Shown here piece by piece: positions 16,620 to 24,770 of a DNA stretch of 64,000 nucleotides; position 1 is the first letter of the stretch; each line of letters starts with the position of its first letter. The notes under the pieces are model-generated. The model saw only the letters and a list, made by a program, of their open reading frames with translations, had not been told where the DNA came from and did not search any database. The position numbers and the translations under genes were made by a program. This DNA comes from Arthrobacter sp. ISL-5 (GTDB lineage Bacteria > Actinomycetota > Actinomycetes > Actinomycetales > Micrococcaceae): assembly GCF_018613835.1 (NCBI RefSeq), contig NZ_JAGGPM010000015.1, forward strand, positions 1 through 64,000. The letters are read 5' to 3'.

Positions 16620-18037
16620 TCAGTCCCTCCGACGCGGAAGCACCAGAAGGGCGTCGCCCACAGGCCGTTGTCCGGCGGCGTCGGAGGGTGAGTTGACCAC
16701 TTGGCCATTGACCACCATGGTGGTGGAGCCGCCGCCGTCCAGGTTGATGGCGTCCACCATTCCCAGGGATCGGGCAACGTCTGCTGACTCCTTGATGCTG
16801 AGCCCGAGCGCTGTCGTCTGGCGTCCGTCGGCGGTGACCAGCAGCGTGCGCCCCTGGGCATCGACGCCGGCGATGGTACGGGGATTGCGCTTGTGGACCC
16901 AGCCGTAATAGAAGCTGTTGCTGTCGCCCTGGCGGACCATGCCGTCCCGTTTAGCGGTGATGTTCTCGGCGCCATTGGACACCAGGACGGGACCCCCGTT
17001 GACGACGTCCGTCGTGGAGCCTGCTTGTAGCGGCCTACCGGCTTCGTTGACGAGTTCTGCGTCGATCTTCAGCCGTGTGCCGATCTTGGCCAGGCTGCCG
17101 AGTTTCTGGACGTCCGTACCGATAGCCTGCACGGTGCGTCCGCGGGCAGGAACCGGGATGCCGCGCGAGGAGTTGACGGCTTTGACGGTGCCGTGTTCAT
17201 CGAGCACAACTTCCAGGCCAGGGCCGGACGGCGTAGAGGGTCCGAAGTCCTGGGTAAAGGCCACGATCTCGTCGGGATCGGTGCAGGTGGCGTCGAAGTA
17301 GCCGCCGTTGGTTGCCGCCAGGGCTCCGGCGCCGGCGGCAAGCTGGCTGGTGGTTTCCCGATCCTGCAGGTTCGGACCGAAGCCGGACGTGAGCTGGCCA
17401 CGGAACTGCTTCGGATCAATGGTGAGGACCTCCAGTTTCCAGGGACCCCGGGTCGTTCGGCTGGTCCCGGCGTCGCCGTCCCAGCCCGTGTACAGAACAG
17501 ATGATGCGTAGCTGGCGGCTTTGATCTGCTCGACGGCGGGTGCACCGTCGGCCTTCGAAGCGAACTGCCCGGCACGGACCCTGTATCCCAGGTCACCGCC
17601 GGCGTCGGCGAGCTGAGGGGACTGAACGTGTTCAACCCGGGCCTGGATACCCGCGGCTTCGAGCTTGCCTGCCACGGCGCGGGCGCGGGATTCGTCGGAA
17701 AGCGCGGAGGCTGGTGCGTCCGGATCGGGCGAGGCTGACGGGATGGCGACTTCGGCGGTCCATACCAGGGAGGGGTCTGCGGCTCCCCGGGTGATCGAGG
17801 TCCGGGTCAGCCCCGGAGCCAGCTCGGTGACGGTCCGTGACTCGGGGAGGTCCGGCGCGCCGAGTTGCAGAGTTTCGGCACGGTCCGCCGCGCTGGGGGC
17901 TGCTGCCGCTACACCGGGGGTTGCCGGGAGGGAGGGGCTGCGGCCGAGGGGCCGGCCGGCGTGAGGAAGGCCGCGGGGAGGCCGAGGGCCAGGGCCACGA
18001 TGGCGGCCCTGCTGAGGCGCCTGTTGGGGATTTTCAT
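16620..18037 (-). pseudogene. Secreted phosphodiester glycosidase (NAGPA/DUF2233) with SPOR-like region, frameshifted
   Basis: An ATG at 18037 opens a good signal peptide (MKIPNRRLSRAAIVALALG...) but meets TAG within about 45 codons. The adjacent frame is open from there to 16620 and encodes the rest. The span is 1418 nt, one short of a multiple of three, so one base is missing, most simply near 17930-17950 in a C-rich stretch. Downstream come a SPOR-like repeat segment (YRVRAGQFASKADGAPAVEQIKAA) and a phosphodiester glycosidase domain (AATNGGYFD, VVNGGPVLV, RTIAGVDAQGRTLLVTADGR, DAINLDGGGSTTMVVNG). Repaired, it would be a secreted enzyme of about 472 residues. An internal start at 17675 would give a protein without export signal. 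Sequencing error and true mutation cannot be separated here. Confidence 0.8.
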
Positions 18038-18136
18038 GCTGCGACCCTAGCCGCGTGAGATGCCGTTGGACGGGTCCAAACGCCGGCGTTCAGGATGTCT
18101 TGGCGGAGTGTTCACAAGGCGTTTGGCAGTCATGAA

Positions 18137-18172
18137 GTGAGCCTCGTCCGGGGCTACCCGGACGAGGCTCAC
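18137..18172 (-). terminator. Hairpin downstream of the 18283 lipoprotein gene
   Basis: A perfect 16-bp stem (18137-18152 with 18157-18172) with a GCTA loop. It sits between the start of the glycosidase gene and the stop of the lipoprotein gene, both on the minus strand. No T-run follows. Confidence 0.55.
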
Positions 18173-18282
18173 TGAGGGAAAGGTGCATCAAAGCTGGTCG
18201 CTGTCGGCTGCCGCGCAGCGTCGCGACCGAGCTTCGGGATCCGCGGCTTCTGAGATCCTTTCCGTGGGCGCAGGTGCAGCCC

Positions 18283-18618
18283 TTAGCTGCAGAACTTGGT
18301 GTACGTGCTGCCTGCCTGCTCGTAGTCGGCCTTCAGGGCGTTGAGCTTTTCGGTGTCCGGGCTGTCCCTGATGGACTCGTCCGTGTAATCGAGGATCGCC
18401 CGCAGCGCCGGCTTCAGGTCATCCGAGGACACGGCCTCGATCGGCCGGATCTGGTTGGCAAGGCGCGTCATTCCTGTCTTGCCCACGCTGTTTGCGGGGT
18501 TCGACACCACGGTCTTGATCCGGTCGCAGGTTTCTGCCGTGGTCAGTTGGGGTGACGCGCAGGCCGAAGCGGAGAGGACGAGTCCGGCGGCGAGCAGGGC
18601 GGTGGTGAGTTTCTTCAT
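18283..18618 (-). CDS. Small putative lipoprotein
   Basis: 111 residues: MKKLTTALLAAGLVLSASAC signal with lipobox SASAC, then a helical domain with two further Cys (TCDRIKTVV and the C-terminal KFCS) that could form a disulfide outside the cell. The ATG at 18618 is preceded by GAGGGAA, whereas the longer frame to 18705 has no signal peptide. Similar short secreted proteins are common in Micrococcaceae; function unknown. Confidence 0.8.
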   Translation of the reverse strand: MKKLTTALLAAGLVLSASACASPQLTTAETCDRIKTVVSNPANSVGKTGMTRLANQIRPIEAVSSDDLKPALRAILDYTDESIRDSPDTEKLNALKADYEQAGSTYTKFCS

Positions 18619-18760
18619 GGGTTCCCTCAGTAGTTGATGACGTTCGATTGTAAGCAGACGTTCCTGAGCGCCGGGGTGGCGCGCGCTCCATGGAGGCGGA
18701 CTCAAGAACCTGCTGCGCGGCCTCGACGGCTCTGGCCCGTCGGATTATCGCGGGCAAAAC

Positions 18761-18804
18761 GAAACCCCGCCTTCATGGCTTGTGGCCTATGAAGACGGGG
18801 TTTC
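18761..18804 (-). terminator. Terminator of tRNA-Lys
   Basis: A 16-bp stem with one mismatch (18761-18776 with 18789-18804) and a 12-nt loop. On the minus strand the stem ends in TTTCGTTTT. It begins 8 nt past the tRNA-Lys 3' end. Confidence 0.85.
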
Positions 18805-18811
18805 TCACCTG

Positions 18812-18884
18812 TGCACCCCCCGGGACTTGAACCCGGAACCCATTGATTAAGAGTCAATTGCTCTGCCAATTGAGCTAGAGGTGC
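18812..18884 (-). tRNA. tRNA-Lys(CTT)
   Basis: A 73-nt cloverleaf with acceptor GCACCTC / GGGGTGC, D-arm TAGCTCAATTGGCAGAGCA, anticodon loop ACTCTTAA (CTT) and T-arm CCGGGTTCAAGTCCCGG. CCA is not encoded. Confidence 0.95.
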
Positions 18885-19001
18885 ATCTGCTGTTTCGTTC
18901 AATCGTGGGCTTTTCTTTCCCTCGTTGATCTCCGCAACGACATGAAACTCTACACGAACTTTTGGCCAGTGTGAAATCGGGCCGGCAGGAGGGCCCGCGC
19001 G

Positions 19002-20249
19002 TTAGTTCGGAAGGCCCAAAATCAGCACAAAATCAGGGTTTTCGTTGTTGCTCAGAACCCACAACTCCCCGTTCGGGGCGAGGGAAACGCTCCGGATGCG
19101 GCCGTACTGCCGTGTGAAATAGGCCACAGGGGTGCCCGCGCTTTCGCCTTGGAGCGGAACGGCCCAGATTCGCCGGCCCCTGAGCGCGCCCAGATAGGCC
19201 GTGCCGCCCACGATCTCCAGGCCGCTCGGGGATGACTCGGCCGTGGACGGCCAGACAACCTTTGCATCGATGAATCCCTCACGGTGAGGCGCGCCGGTCA
19301 CGTCAGGCCAGCCGTAGTTGCCTCCGGCCTGGATCAGATTAAGTTCATCATTGACGTCGGGACCGAACTCGCTGGCCCACAGCCGGCCATCGCTGTCCCA
19401 CGCCAGTCCCTGCACATTCCGGTGCCCCAGGCTGTAAACGGGATTGCCCGGGAACGGGTTGCCCGGTGCCGGCTCGCCGTCCCTGGTAAGGCGCAGGATT
19501 TTCCCGCCCAGCGCATTCCGGTCCTGGGGCTGTTCCCGTCGCTGGGAGTCGCCCGTCCCCACGTAAAGGAAACCGTCGGGGCCGAAGCGGAGCCTGCCGC
19601 CGTTATGCGTGGAGGCCTTCGGGATGCCGGAGAAGATGACTTCGGGGGCGCCCAACCTGAGATCTGTCCCAGTCCCGGCTTCGTCGAGCCGCACGCGGGC
19701 GATCCGGTTGTCATCGGCCGCGGTGAAGTAGACGTAAAGAAGCCGGTCCGACGCGAAGTCGGGCGACAAAGCCAGGCCCATCAAGCCGCCCTCACCACCT
19801 GGCACTACGTCCGGGACCTTGCCGATGGTGCGGATTTCGCTGCCCTTCACGGATTTGAGGAGCGCGGAATCCCGTTCCGATATGACTGCGGACCCGTCAG
19901 GCATGAACACGGTTGACCAAGGCAGTTGCAGGCCGTCAATCCTGGTTCGGACCACCGGAGCCGCGGGTTCGCTGGGTGTGGACCGCCCGGGGCTGGCCGA
20001 CGGGCTTCCACCGGGGCCGGTCCCGCTGCCAGCGGGGCTTGAGGCCGGCGAGCTGGTGCTCCCGGCCGTCGGTGCGCCGCCGCCGTCTCCGGTGCATCCG
20101 GCAACCATGAGCGCCAATGCCACAGCCGCGGCGGCGGCACGCCCTGAGGCAATCCGGAGCAAGAAGCCGGACGGCCGGCCGTCGGCAACGGCAGAACCAC
20201 GCGCGCTGCCTTGACCTGCTCCGGTCCTTCTCACTCTTGCCGTCGTCAC
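19002..20249 (-). CDS. PQQ-dependent sugar dehydrogenase-like lipoprotein (GSDH family)
   Basis: 415 residues. An N-terminal cytosolic extension of about 35 residues leads into a lipoprotein signal with lipobox VAGC, then a Gly/Ser/Pro linker and a six-bladed beta-propeller of the soluble glucose dehydrogenase type. Signatures include LPWSTVFMPDG, GEGGLMGLALSPDF, THNGGRLRFGPDGFLYVGTGD, GHRNVQGLAW and SEFGPDVNDELNLI. Relatives oxidise aldose sugars with PQQ outside the membrane; whether this one binds PQQ is not shown. Start GTG 20249; a shorter start nearer the signal peptide is possible. Confidence 0.88.
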   Translation of the reverse strand: MTTARVRRTGAGQGSARGSAVADGRPSGFLLRIASGRAAAAAVALALMVAGCTGDGGGAPTAGSTSSPASSPAGSGTGPGGSPSASPGRSTPSEPAAPVVRTRIDGLQLPWSTVFMPDGSAVISERDSALLKSVKGSEIRTIGKVPDVVPGGEGGLMGLALSPDFASDRLLYVYFTAADDNRIARVRLDEAGTGTDLRLGAPEVIFSGIPKASTHNGGRLRFGPDGFLYVGTGDSQRREQPQDRNALGGKILRLTRDGEPAPGNPFPGNPVYSLGHRNVQGLAWDSDGRLWASEFGPDVNDELNLIQAGGNYGWPDVTGAPHREGFIDAKVVWPSTAESSPSGLEIVGGTAYLGALRGRRIWAVPLQGESAGTPVAYFTRQYGRIRSVSLAPNGELWVLSNNENPDFVLILGLPN

Positions 20250-20334
20250 TCTTTATTCCGCCGTGGTGCTGGTGCCCGTCATTACTGTCTCTTTGTCAGC
20301 TGGCAGCCGCTCGTGTTCAGGGCCGCGACCGTCT

Positions 20335-21450
20335 TCAGCGCCGCGAGCGGCGCGGTGCGCGGAATCCGGCAGCCTCGGCATGCGCCGCAGTCAGGAACCA
20401 CACTTCGGCCCTGGCCTCCACATAACCGGAGCTGTCTTCGTCGTAGTAGGTCATGGAACTGACGTCGCCCTTCACAACGTAGCCATCGGGCCCGCTGCCG
20501 TCCGCCGCCGCTGCCGCCGATCCTTCGCCGTAGGGCTGGCCCGGTTCCCCGCCCAGGACCGGTTCCCCGCCTTGGCCGGTTTCCCGATCCAAGTCCGCGG
20601 CGCCTCCCGGACCCTGGGCCTCCTGGCCGGACGGCTCGGCCTCATGGCTCGCGGCGGCCTCCGTGGCGGCGGAAGACGCGATCCGCTGCTGGGTTTCTGC
20701 CTCGGCATCGAACGCCTCGGCCGCGGCAGATTCGGCCCCGGGCAGCGTGGGGGCGTGCGGTACCGTGTACTCGGCGTGATGTGTGGGAGCGGCGGTCTGG
20801 GCCGCCGGGGCGGGTGGCGTCGCTGCGGAGGACGTGCCGCCGGTTCCTTGCGCTGCAGTAGCCGCGGACGTGCCGCCGGCTTCGGACCACTGGGCGTCCC
20901 ATTCGGCCTTGTCCTCGTCATCATCCCAATCATCGACATCTCCGCCGGCAGGGGAGTGGCCCGGAGCCGAAGACGGGCTATCCCAGGTGTCGGCGGCCGC
21001 AGCGGACGGTGCCTGTCCCGTCGCAGCAGAACCGGGCGTGCCAACGTCCGGCTCTTCCGCCGAGGGGCGCGGCGTAGCGGCGTCCCACGACTCGATGTCC
21101 GGCTCAAGGTCCTCAGGCTCGGCCTGGGTGGCCGCGGGGGAGCCCTGCCGCGCCGGCGCTTCCGCGGCTGCCGGGCCGGCGTCCGGCTCGGTCGTCCTGC
21201 CCGCGCCGGTGGCCATGCCGGTGGTGGCAGCAGCAGCCGACGCTGCGGCGGCGGACGCGGCCGTGCCGCCGGCCTGCGGCCGCTCAGAGGCCGTGACGTC
21301 ACCCTGGGCGCCGGTGGAAGCCGCGGAAGTTACCTGGTCAGTGCGGGCCGAATCCTGGGCTGCCGCCGTATTGCCCGAATTGCGGTTCAGCAGCCACCAG
21401 ACGACGGCGATGATCAATACGATGACGATGACCCAGATAATCCACTCCAT
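20335..21450 (-). CDS. Membrane-anchored low-complexity protein with C-terminal sunset-like domain
   Basis: 371 residues. One TM segment starts immediately (MEWIIWVIVIVLIIAVVWWLLNRN). About 290 residues of Ala/Glu/Ser/Pro-rich disordered sequence follow. The C-terminal block is GYVVKGDVSSMTYYDED, then AEVWFLTAAHAEAAGFRAP. That block matches my memory of the 'sunset' domain found at the ends of some actinobacterial L17 and nuclease proteins. The function of that domain is unknown. ATG 21450 has AGAAGGG upstream. The acidic spacer may let the small domain reach away from the membrane. Confidence 0.75.
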   Translation of the reverse strand: MEWIIWVIVIVLIIAVVWWLLNRNSGNTAAAQDSARTDQVTSAASTGAQGDVTASERPQAGGTAASAAAASAAAATTGMATGAGRTTEPDAGPAAAEAPARQGSPAATQAEPEDLEPDIESWDAATPRPSAEEPDVGTPGSAATGQAPSAAAADTWDSPSSAPGHSPAGGDVDDWDDDEDKAEWDAQWSEAGGTSAATAAQGTGGTSSAATPPAPAAQTAAPTHHAEYTVPHAPTLPGAESAAAEAFDAEAETQQRIASSAATEAAASHEAEPSGQEAQGPGGAADLDRETGQGGEPVLGGEPGQPYGEGSAAAAADGSGPDGYVVKGDVSSMTYYDEDSSGYVEARAEVWFLTAAHAEAAGFRAPRRSRR

Positions 21451-21604
21451 AGCAAAGCCCTTCTGTCCACGAGGCGAGGTTGCCGTTGCTTGACGGTACG
21501 TCGCTGTCAATACGGCTGTCTAGGTTTGTCAATGCCCGGCGGGCACCGGTCGGTATGGATAAGGAGCATTCAAGAGTCCTCCGTCCGTGACGTAGCCTCG
21601 CTTC

Positions 21605-22525
21605 ATGGACTTCAAGCGGCTCCGCATACTCAGGGAACTGGCCGATAGGGGATCAGTCGGTGCCACGGCTGAGGCGTTAGGCGTAACGCCCTCCGCCGTC
21701 TCACAACAGCTGAAGACCCTGCAGGACGAACTTGGCGTCGTGCTGGTGGAGAAGTCCGGCCGGGGCGTGAGGCTCACGGAGGCGGGGGCCGCGATGGCCC
21801 GCGCGGCCGCGGAGGTCGCGGTCGCCATGGCCCGGGCCGAGGCGACGGTGGACACCTACCGCCGAGGCTGGCAGACGCGGGTCAAGGCCGCCTTCTTCCC
21901 GAGCGCCGCGGAAATGCTCCTGCCCGGGCTGCTGCACAGGGTGAAAGCCATCGACGGGCTGCACTTCGAGGCGCACCTGGAGGATCCCATGGTGGCGGGA
22001 TTCGCAAGCCTCGCGGCGGACTACGACATCGTCCTGGCCCACAGCGTCGACGGGCCGGACGTCTTTGCGCGGCGTGGCCTCGTGGTGGTGCCGCTGCTGA
22101 ACGAGCCGCTGGACGTGGCCATTCCGGCCGGCCACGTCCTGGCTTCGAAGACGAGCCTGACGGCCCAGGATGTGGTCGGATTTCCCTGGATGGGAGTCCC
22201 TGAAGGGTTCCCGTTCGACAGTGTGCTTCAGCAGATCGAGGCGCAAGCGGGCGCCACCGCCGTGCGCGCCCAGCTCTTTGCCGACCTGCGTGTACTGGAG
22301 GCCCTCGTCAGTTCGGGCCACGGGCTGTCGCTGCTCCCTCGCTACACCTCACTGGGAAACCAGGGGCACGGATTCGTCCTCCGTCCGCTGACCGGAGTCA
22401 CCGCGCGCCGCAGTATCGTGGCGCTGGCACGGCCGGAGGTGGCGGCGCGGTCCACGATCCAGCAGGTCCTGGGCATGCTGAGCGATGAGGCCAGGACCCT
22501 GACGGACAGCGTGGAGCGGACGTGA
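21605..22525 (+). CDS. LysR-family transcriptional regulator
   Basis: 306 residues: N-terminal winged helix-turn-helix (MDFKRLRILRELADRGSVGATAEALGVTPSAVSQQLKTLQDELGVVLVEKSGRGVRLTEAG), linker helix, and a two-lobed periplasmic-binding-like effector domain. TAGCCT lies 6 nt before the ATG, so the mRNA is probably leaderless. It is divergent from the sunset-domain gene and upstream of ilvD in the same orientation, separated from it by 146 bp. Its target cannot be assigned. Confidence 0.92.
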   Translation: MDFKRLRILRELADRGSVGATAEALGVTPSAVSQQLKTLQDELGVVLVEKSGRGVRLTEAGAAMARAAAEVAVAMARAEATVDTYRRGWQTRVKAAFFPSAAEMLLPGLLHRVKAIDGLHFEAHLEDPMVAGFASLAADYDIVLAHSVDGPDVFARRGLVVVPLLNEPLDVAIPAGHVLASKTSLTAQDVVGFPWMGVPEGFPFDSVLQQIEAQAGATAVRAQLFADLRVLEALVSSGHGLSLLPRYTSLGNQGHGFVLRPLTGVTARRSIVALARPEVAARSTIQQVLGMLSDEARTLTDSVERT

Positions 22526-22560
22526 TCCCGGCCACGAAAGCGCGGCATTCCCCAGCGGCG

Positions 22561-22598
22561 GTCCACTATATGAGATAAGAGTCCACTATCTGATCGAA
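22561..22598. promoter_or_regulatory. Tandem operator-like sites upstream of ilvD
   Basis: Two copies of GTCCACTATMTGA start at 22561 and 22581, 20 bp apart. Read on the minus strand they give CATATAGTGGAC and CAGATAGTGGAC, close to the CA(T/C)ATAGTGGG motif reported for the Corynebacterium IclR-type regulator LtbR. A likely regulator gene is at 52915. Confidence 0.55.
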
Positions 22599-22658
22599 AT
22601 ATTCCCGGATTTCCGCTTAACGGGCCGCCCCCGGTCGTTGGCTCCCTCGCCGGAGTCA

Positions 22659-22674
22659 TAGACTTTGACCCATG
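22659..22674 (+). promoter_or_regulatory. Leaderless promoter of ilvD
   Basis: TAGACT at 22659-22664 is 7 nt before the ATG at 22672; TTGGCT at 22638 is a possible -35 with a short 15-bp spacer. There is no Shine-Dalgarno sequence. Confidence 0.55.
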
Positions 22675-24393
22675 AGTGAGGACACCGTGATCGCAACCGA
22701 GAACAAGATTGACATCAAGCCCCGCAGCCGGGTCGTCACCGACGGGATCCATGCCGCCCCCGCGCGCGGTATGTTCCGCGCAGTCGGCATGGGCGATGAC
22801 GACTTCGCGAAGCCCCAGATCGGCGTTGCGAGTTCCTGGAATGAAATCACTCCCTGCAACCTTTCCCTCAACCGGCTGGCCCAGGGCGCCAAGGAAGGCG
22901 TCCACGCCGGCGGCGGCTTCCCGATGCAGTTCGGAACCATCTCAGTCTCCGACGGCATTTCCATGGGCCACGAGGGCATGCACTTTTCCCTCGTCTCCCG
23001 CGAGGTCATCGCCGACTCCGTGGAAACGGTAATGCAGGCCGAGCGCATTGACGGCTCCGTGCTGCTGGCCGGCTGCGACAAGTCCCTTCCGGGCATGCTG
23101 ATGGCAGCCGCGCGCCTGGACCTGGCCAGCGTCTTCCTCTACGCAGGCTCCATCATGCCCGGCTGGGTCAAGCTGGAGGACGGCTCCGAAAAGGAAGTCA
23201 CCCTGATTGACGCGTTCGAGGCCGTGGGCGCGTGCGCGGCAGGCAAGATGAGCATGGGCGACCTCGACCGCATCGAACGCGCCATCTGCCCCGGCGAAGG
23301 CGCCTGCGGCGGCATGTACACGGCGAACACCATGGCCTGCATCGGTGAGGCCCTGGGCATGTCCCTGCCCGGTTCGGCCGCTCCGCCCTCCGCTGACCGC
23401 CGCCGCGACGAGTTCGCCCGCAAGTCCGGCGAAGCCGTGGTCAACCTGCTTCGTCTCGGCATCACCGCCCGCGACATCATGACCAAGAAGGCGTTCGAAA
23501 ACGCCATCGCCGTCACCATGGCGTTCGGTGGATCCACCAACGCAGTCCTGCACCTCCTCGCGATTGCCCGCGAAGCCGAGGTCGAGCTGACCCTCGATGA
23601 CTTCAACCGCATCGGCGACAAGATCCCGCACCTGGGCGACCTGAAGCCGTTCGGCCGCTACGTGATGACCGACGTCGACAAGATCGGCGGCGTTCCGGTG
23701 ATCATGAAGGCACTGCTCGACGCCGGGCTGCTGCACGGTGATTGCCTCACCGTCACCGGCAAGACCCTGGCGGAAAACCTTGCGTCCATCAACCCGCCGG
23801 ACCTTGACGGCAAGATCCTCCGCGCCCTGGACAACCCGATCCACAAAACCGGCGGAATCACCATCCTGCACGGTTCCATGGCGCCGGAAGGCGCCGTCGT
23901 GAAGAGTGCGGGCTTCGACGCCGACGTCTTCGAAGGCACCGCCCGCGTGTTCGAACGCGAACAGGGTGCTCTTGACGCACTCGACAAGGGCCAAATCAAT
24001 AAGGGCGATGTCGTGGTCATCCGCTACGAAGGCCCGAAGGGCGGCCCGGGCATGCGCGAAATGCTCGCCATCACCGGCGCCATCAAGGGTGCGGGACTGG
24101 GCAAGGACGTCCTGCTGCTGACCGACGGCCGCTTCTCCGGCGGGACCACCGGTCTGTGCATTGGCCACGTGGCGCCGGAAGCCGTCGACGGCGGGCCCAT
24201 CGCCTTCGTCAAGGACGGCGACCGGATCCGCGTCGACATCGCCGCCCGCAGCTTCGACCTGCTGGTGGACGACGCGGAGCTCGAGTCCCGCAAGGTCGGC
24301 TGGCAGCCCCTGCCGGCCAAGTTCACCAAGGGCGTCCTGGCCAAGTACGCCAAGCTGGTGCACAGCGCCTCCACGGGCGCATACTGCGGGTAG
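22672..24393 (+). CDS. ilvD: Dihydroxy-acid dehydratase
   Basis: 573 residues, normal for IlvD. Fe-S and active-site motifs are visible: [10 protein letters not shown] near residue 125-135 and [28 protein letters not shown]. The conserved [21 protein letters not shown] is near the C-terminus. It dehydrates 2,3-dihydroxy-isovalerate and 2,3-dihydroxy-3-methylvalerate to the 2-oxo acids of the valine/leucine and isoleucine branches. It stands as its own transcription unit ahead of ilvBNC, separated from ilvB by a palindromic repeat and an attenuator. Confidence 0.98.
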   Translation: MSEDTVIATENKIDIKPRSRVVTDGIHAAPARGMFRAVGMGDDDFAKPQIGVASSWNEITPCNLSLNRLAQGAKEGVHAGGGFPMQFGTISVSDGISMGHEGMHFSLVSREVIADSVETVMQAERIDGSVLLAGCDKSLPGMLMAAARLDLASVFLYAGSIMPGWVKLEDGSEKEVTLIDAFEAVGACAAGKMSMGDLDRIERAICPGEGACGGMYTANTMACIGEALGMSLPGSAAPPSADRRRDEFARKSGEAVVNLLRLGITARDIMTKKAFENAIAVTMAFGGSTNAVLHLLAIAREAEVELTLDDFNRIGDKIPHLGDLKPFGRYVMTDVDKIGGVPVIMKALLDAGLLHGDCLTVTGKTLAENLASINPPDLDGKILRALDNPIHKTGGITILHGSMAPEGAVVKSAGFDADVFEGTARVFEREQGALDALDKGQINKGDVVVIRYEGPKGGPGMREMLAITGAIKGAGLGKDVLLLTDGRFSGGTTGLCIGHVAPEAVDGGPIAFVKDGDRIRVDIAARSFDLLVDDAELESRKVGWQPLPAKFTKGVLAKYAKLVHSASTGAYCG

Positions 24394-24416
24394 CGCCACG
24401 CAGTCCGGCGGCTGAA

Positions 24417-24482
24417 CCCACCTGAGTCGCAGTAGATGTCGTTATGAGCTCTGAAAACGACATCTACTGCGACCCAGTTGGG
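24417..24482. repeat. Long palindromic repeat, copy C
   Basis: Arms 24417-24443 and 24456-24482 match at 25 of 27 positions around the 12-nt loop ATGAGCTCTGAA. Loop and outer ends (CCCA...AGTTGGGG) match copies A and B, while the inner stem differs in both arms together. It lies 24 bp past the ilvD stop and could also act as its terminator. Confidence 0.95.
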
Positions 24483-24490
24483 GGAGGCGG

Positions 24491-24519
24491 CCATTTGGTG
24501 GACAATGATGTCCAAATGG
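24491..24519. promoter_or_regulatory. Inverted repeat upstream of the ilvB leader
   Basis: TGGACA-ATGA-TGTCCA with flanking CCATTT and AAATGG forms an inverted repeat with a 3-nt bulge. Position about 57-85 bp before the leader ORF suits an operator, but no regulator is assigned. Confidence 0.45.
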
Positions 24520-24575
24520 TGAGATCGCTAGTCGCTTCGTTGACACGCGTCTGACCTAGAGGGAAAACTGAACGC

Positions 24576-24635
24576 ATGATCGCATTCGTTACCGTCGGCG
24601 CCGTCGTCGTCCTTACCAAGCGCGTGGCTCCATAG
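24576..24635 (+). CDS. ilvBNC leader peptide
   Basis: A 19-codon ORF, MIAFVTVGAVVVLTKRVAP, with six Val, one Ile and one Leu, three Val in a row. AGAGGG is upstream. It precedes ilvB by 135 bp with an intervening Rho-independent terminator. Pairing TTCGTTACC (24585-24593) with GGTAACGAA (24643-24651), and GCGCGTG (24620-24626) with CACGCGC (24656-24662), gives alternative structures. This is a classic attenuator: ribosome stalling at Val codons would melt the leader stem. The peptide itself has no expected function. Confidence 0.82.
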   Translation: MIAFVTVGAVVVLTKRVAP

Positions 24636-24662
24636 CCCGACTGGTAACGAACTGTCACGCGC

Positions 24663-24703
24663 AACCCCTCGAAGAGCCGCCAGGCTGAGGGGTTTTTTTA
24701 TTT
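24663..24703 (+). terminator. Attenuator terminator before ilvB
   Basis: AACCCCTC (24663-24670) pairs with GAGGGGTT (24687-24694) and is followed by a T-rich tract to 24703. It lies between the Val-rich leader peptide and ilvB, so it would act as the conditional terminator. Confidence 0.88.
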
Positions 24704-24770
24704 TCCAGCGTGGCAACGTTCAGCTTCACCCAGCACCGCCCCAATTCAAGATCCACTAAGGAAGAGTCCG

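Noticed and set aside
14680..18884. Integrated element between tRNA-Leu and tRNA-Lys
   Set aside because: No integrase gene, no direct repeat of either tRNA 3' end and no compositional change were seen.
22526..22671. T-box or other tRNA-sensing riboswitch before ilvD
   Set aside because: The promoter geometry predicts no leader RNA, and no T-box sequence or terminator hairpin is present.
22942..24399. 485-codon minus-strand frame across ilvD
   Set aside because: Antisense shadow of ilvD with biased composition.
24540..24545. TTGACA as the -35 of the ilvB promoter
   Set aside because: No acceptable -10 lies 15-19 bp downstream, so the promoter of the ilvB leader transcript was left unassigned.
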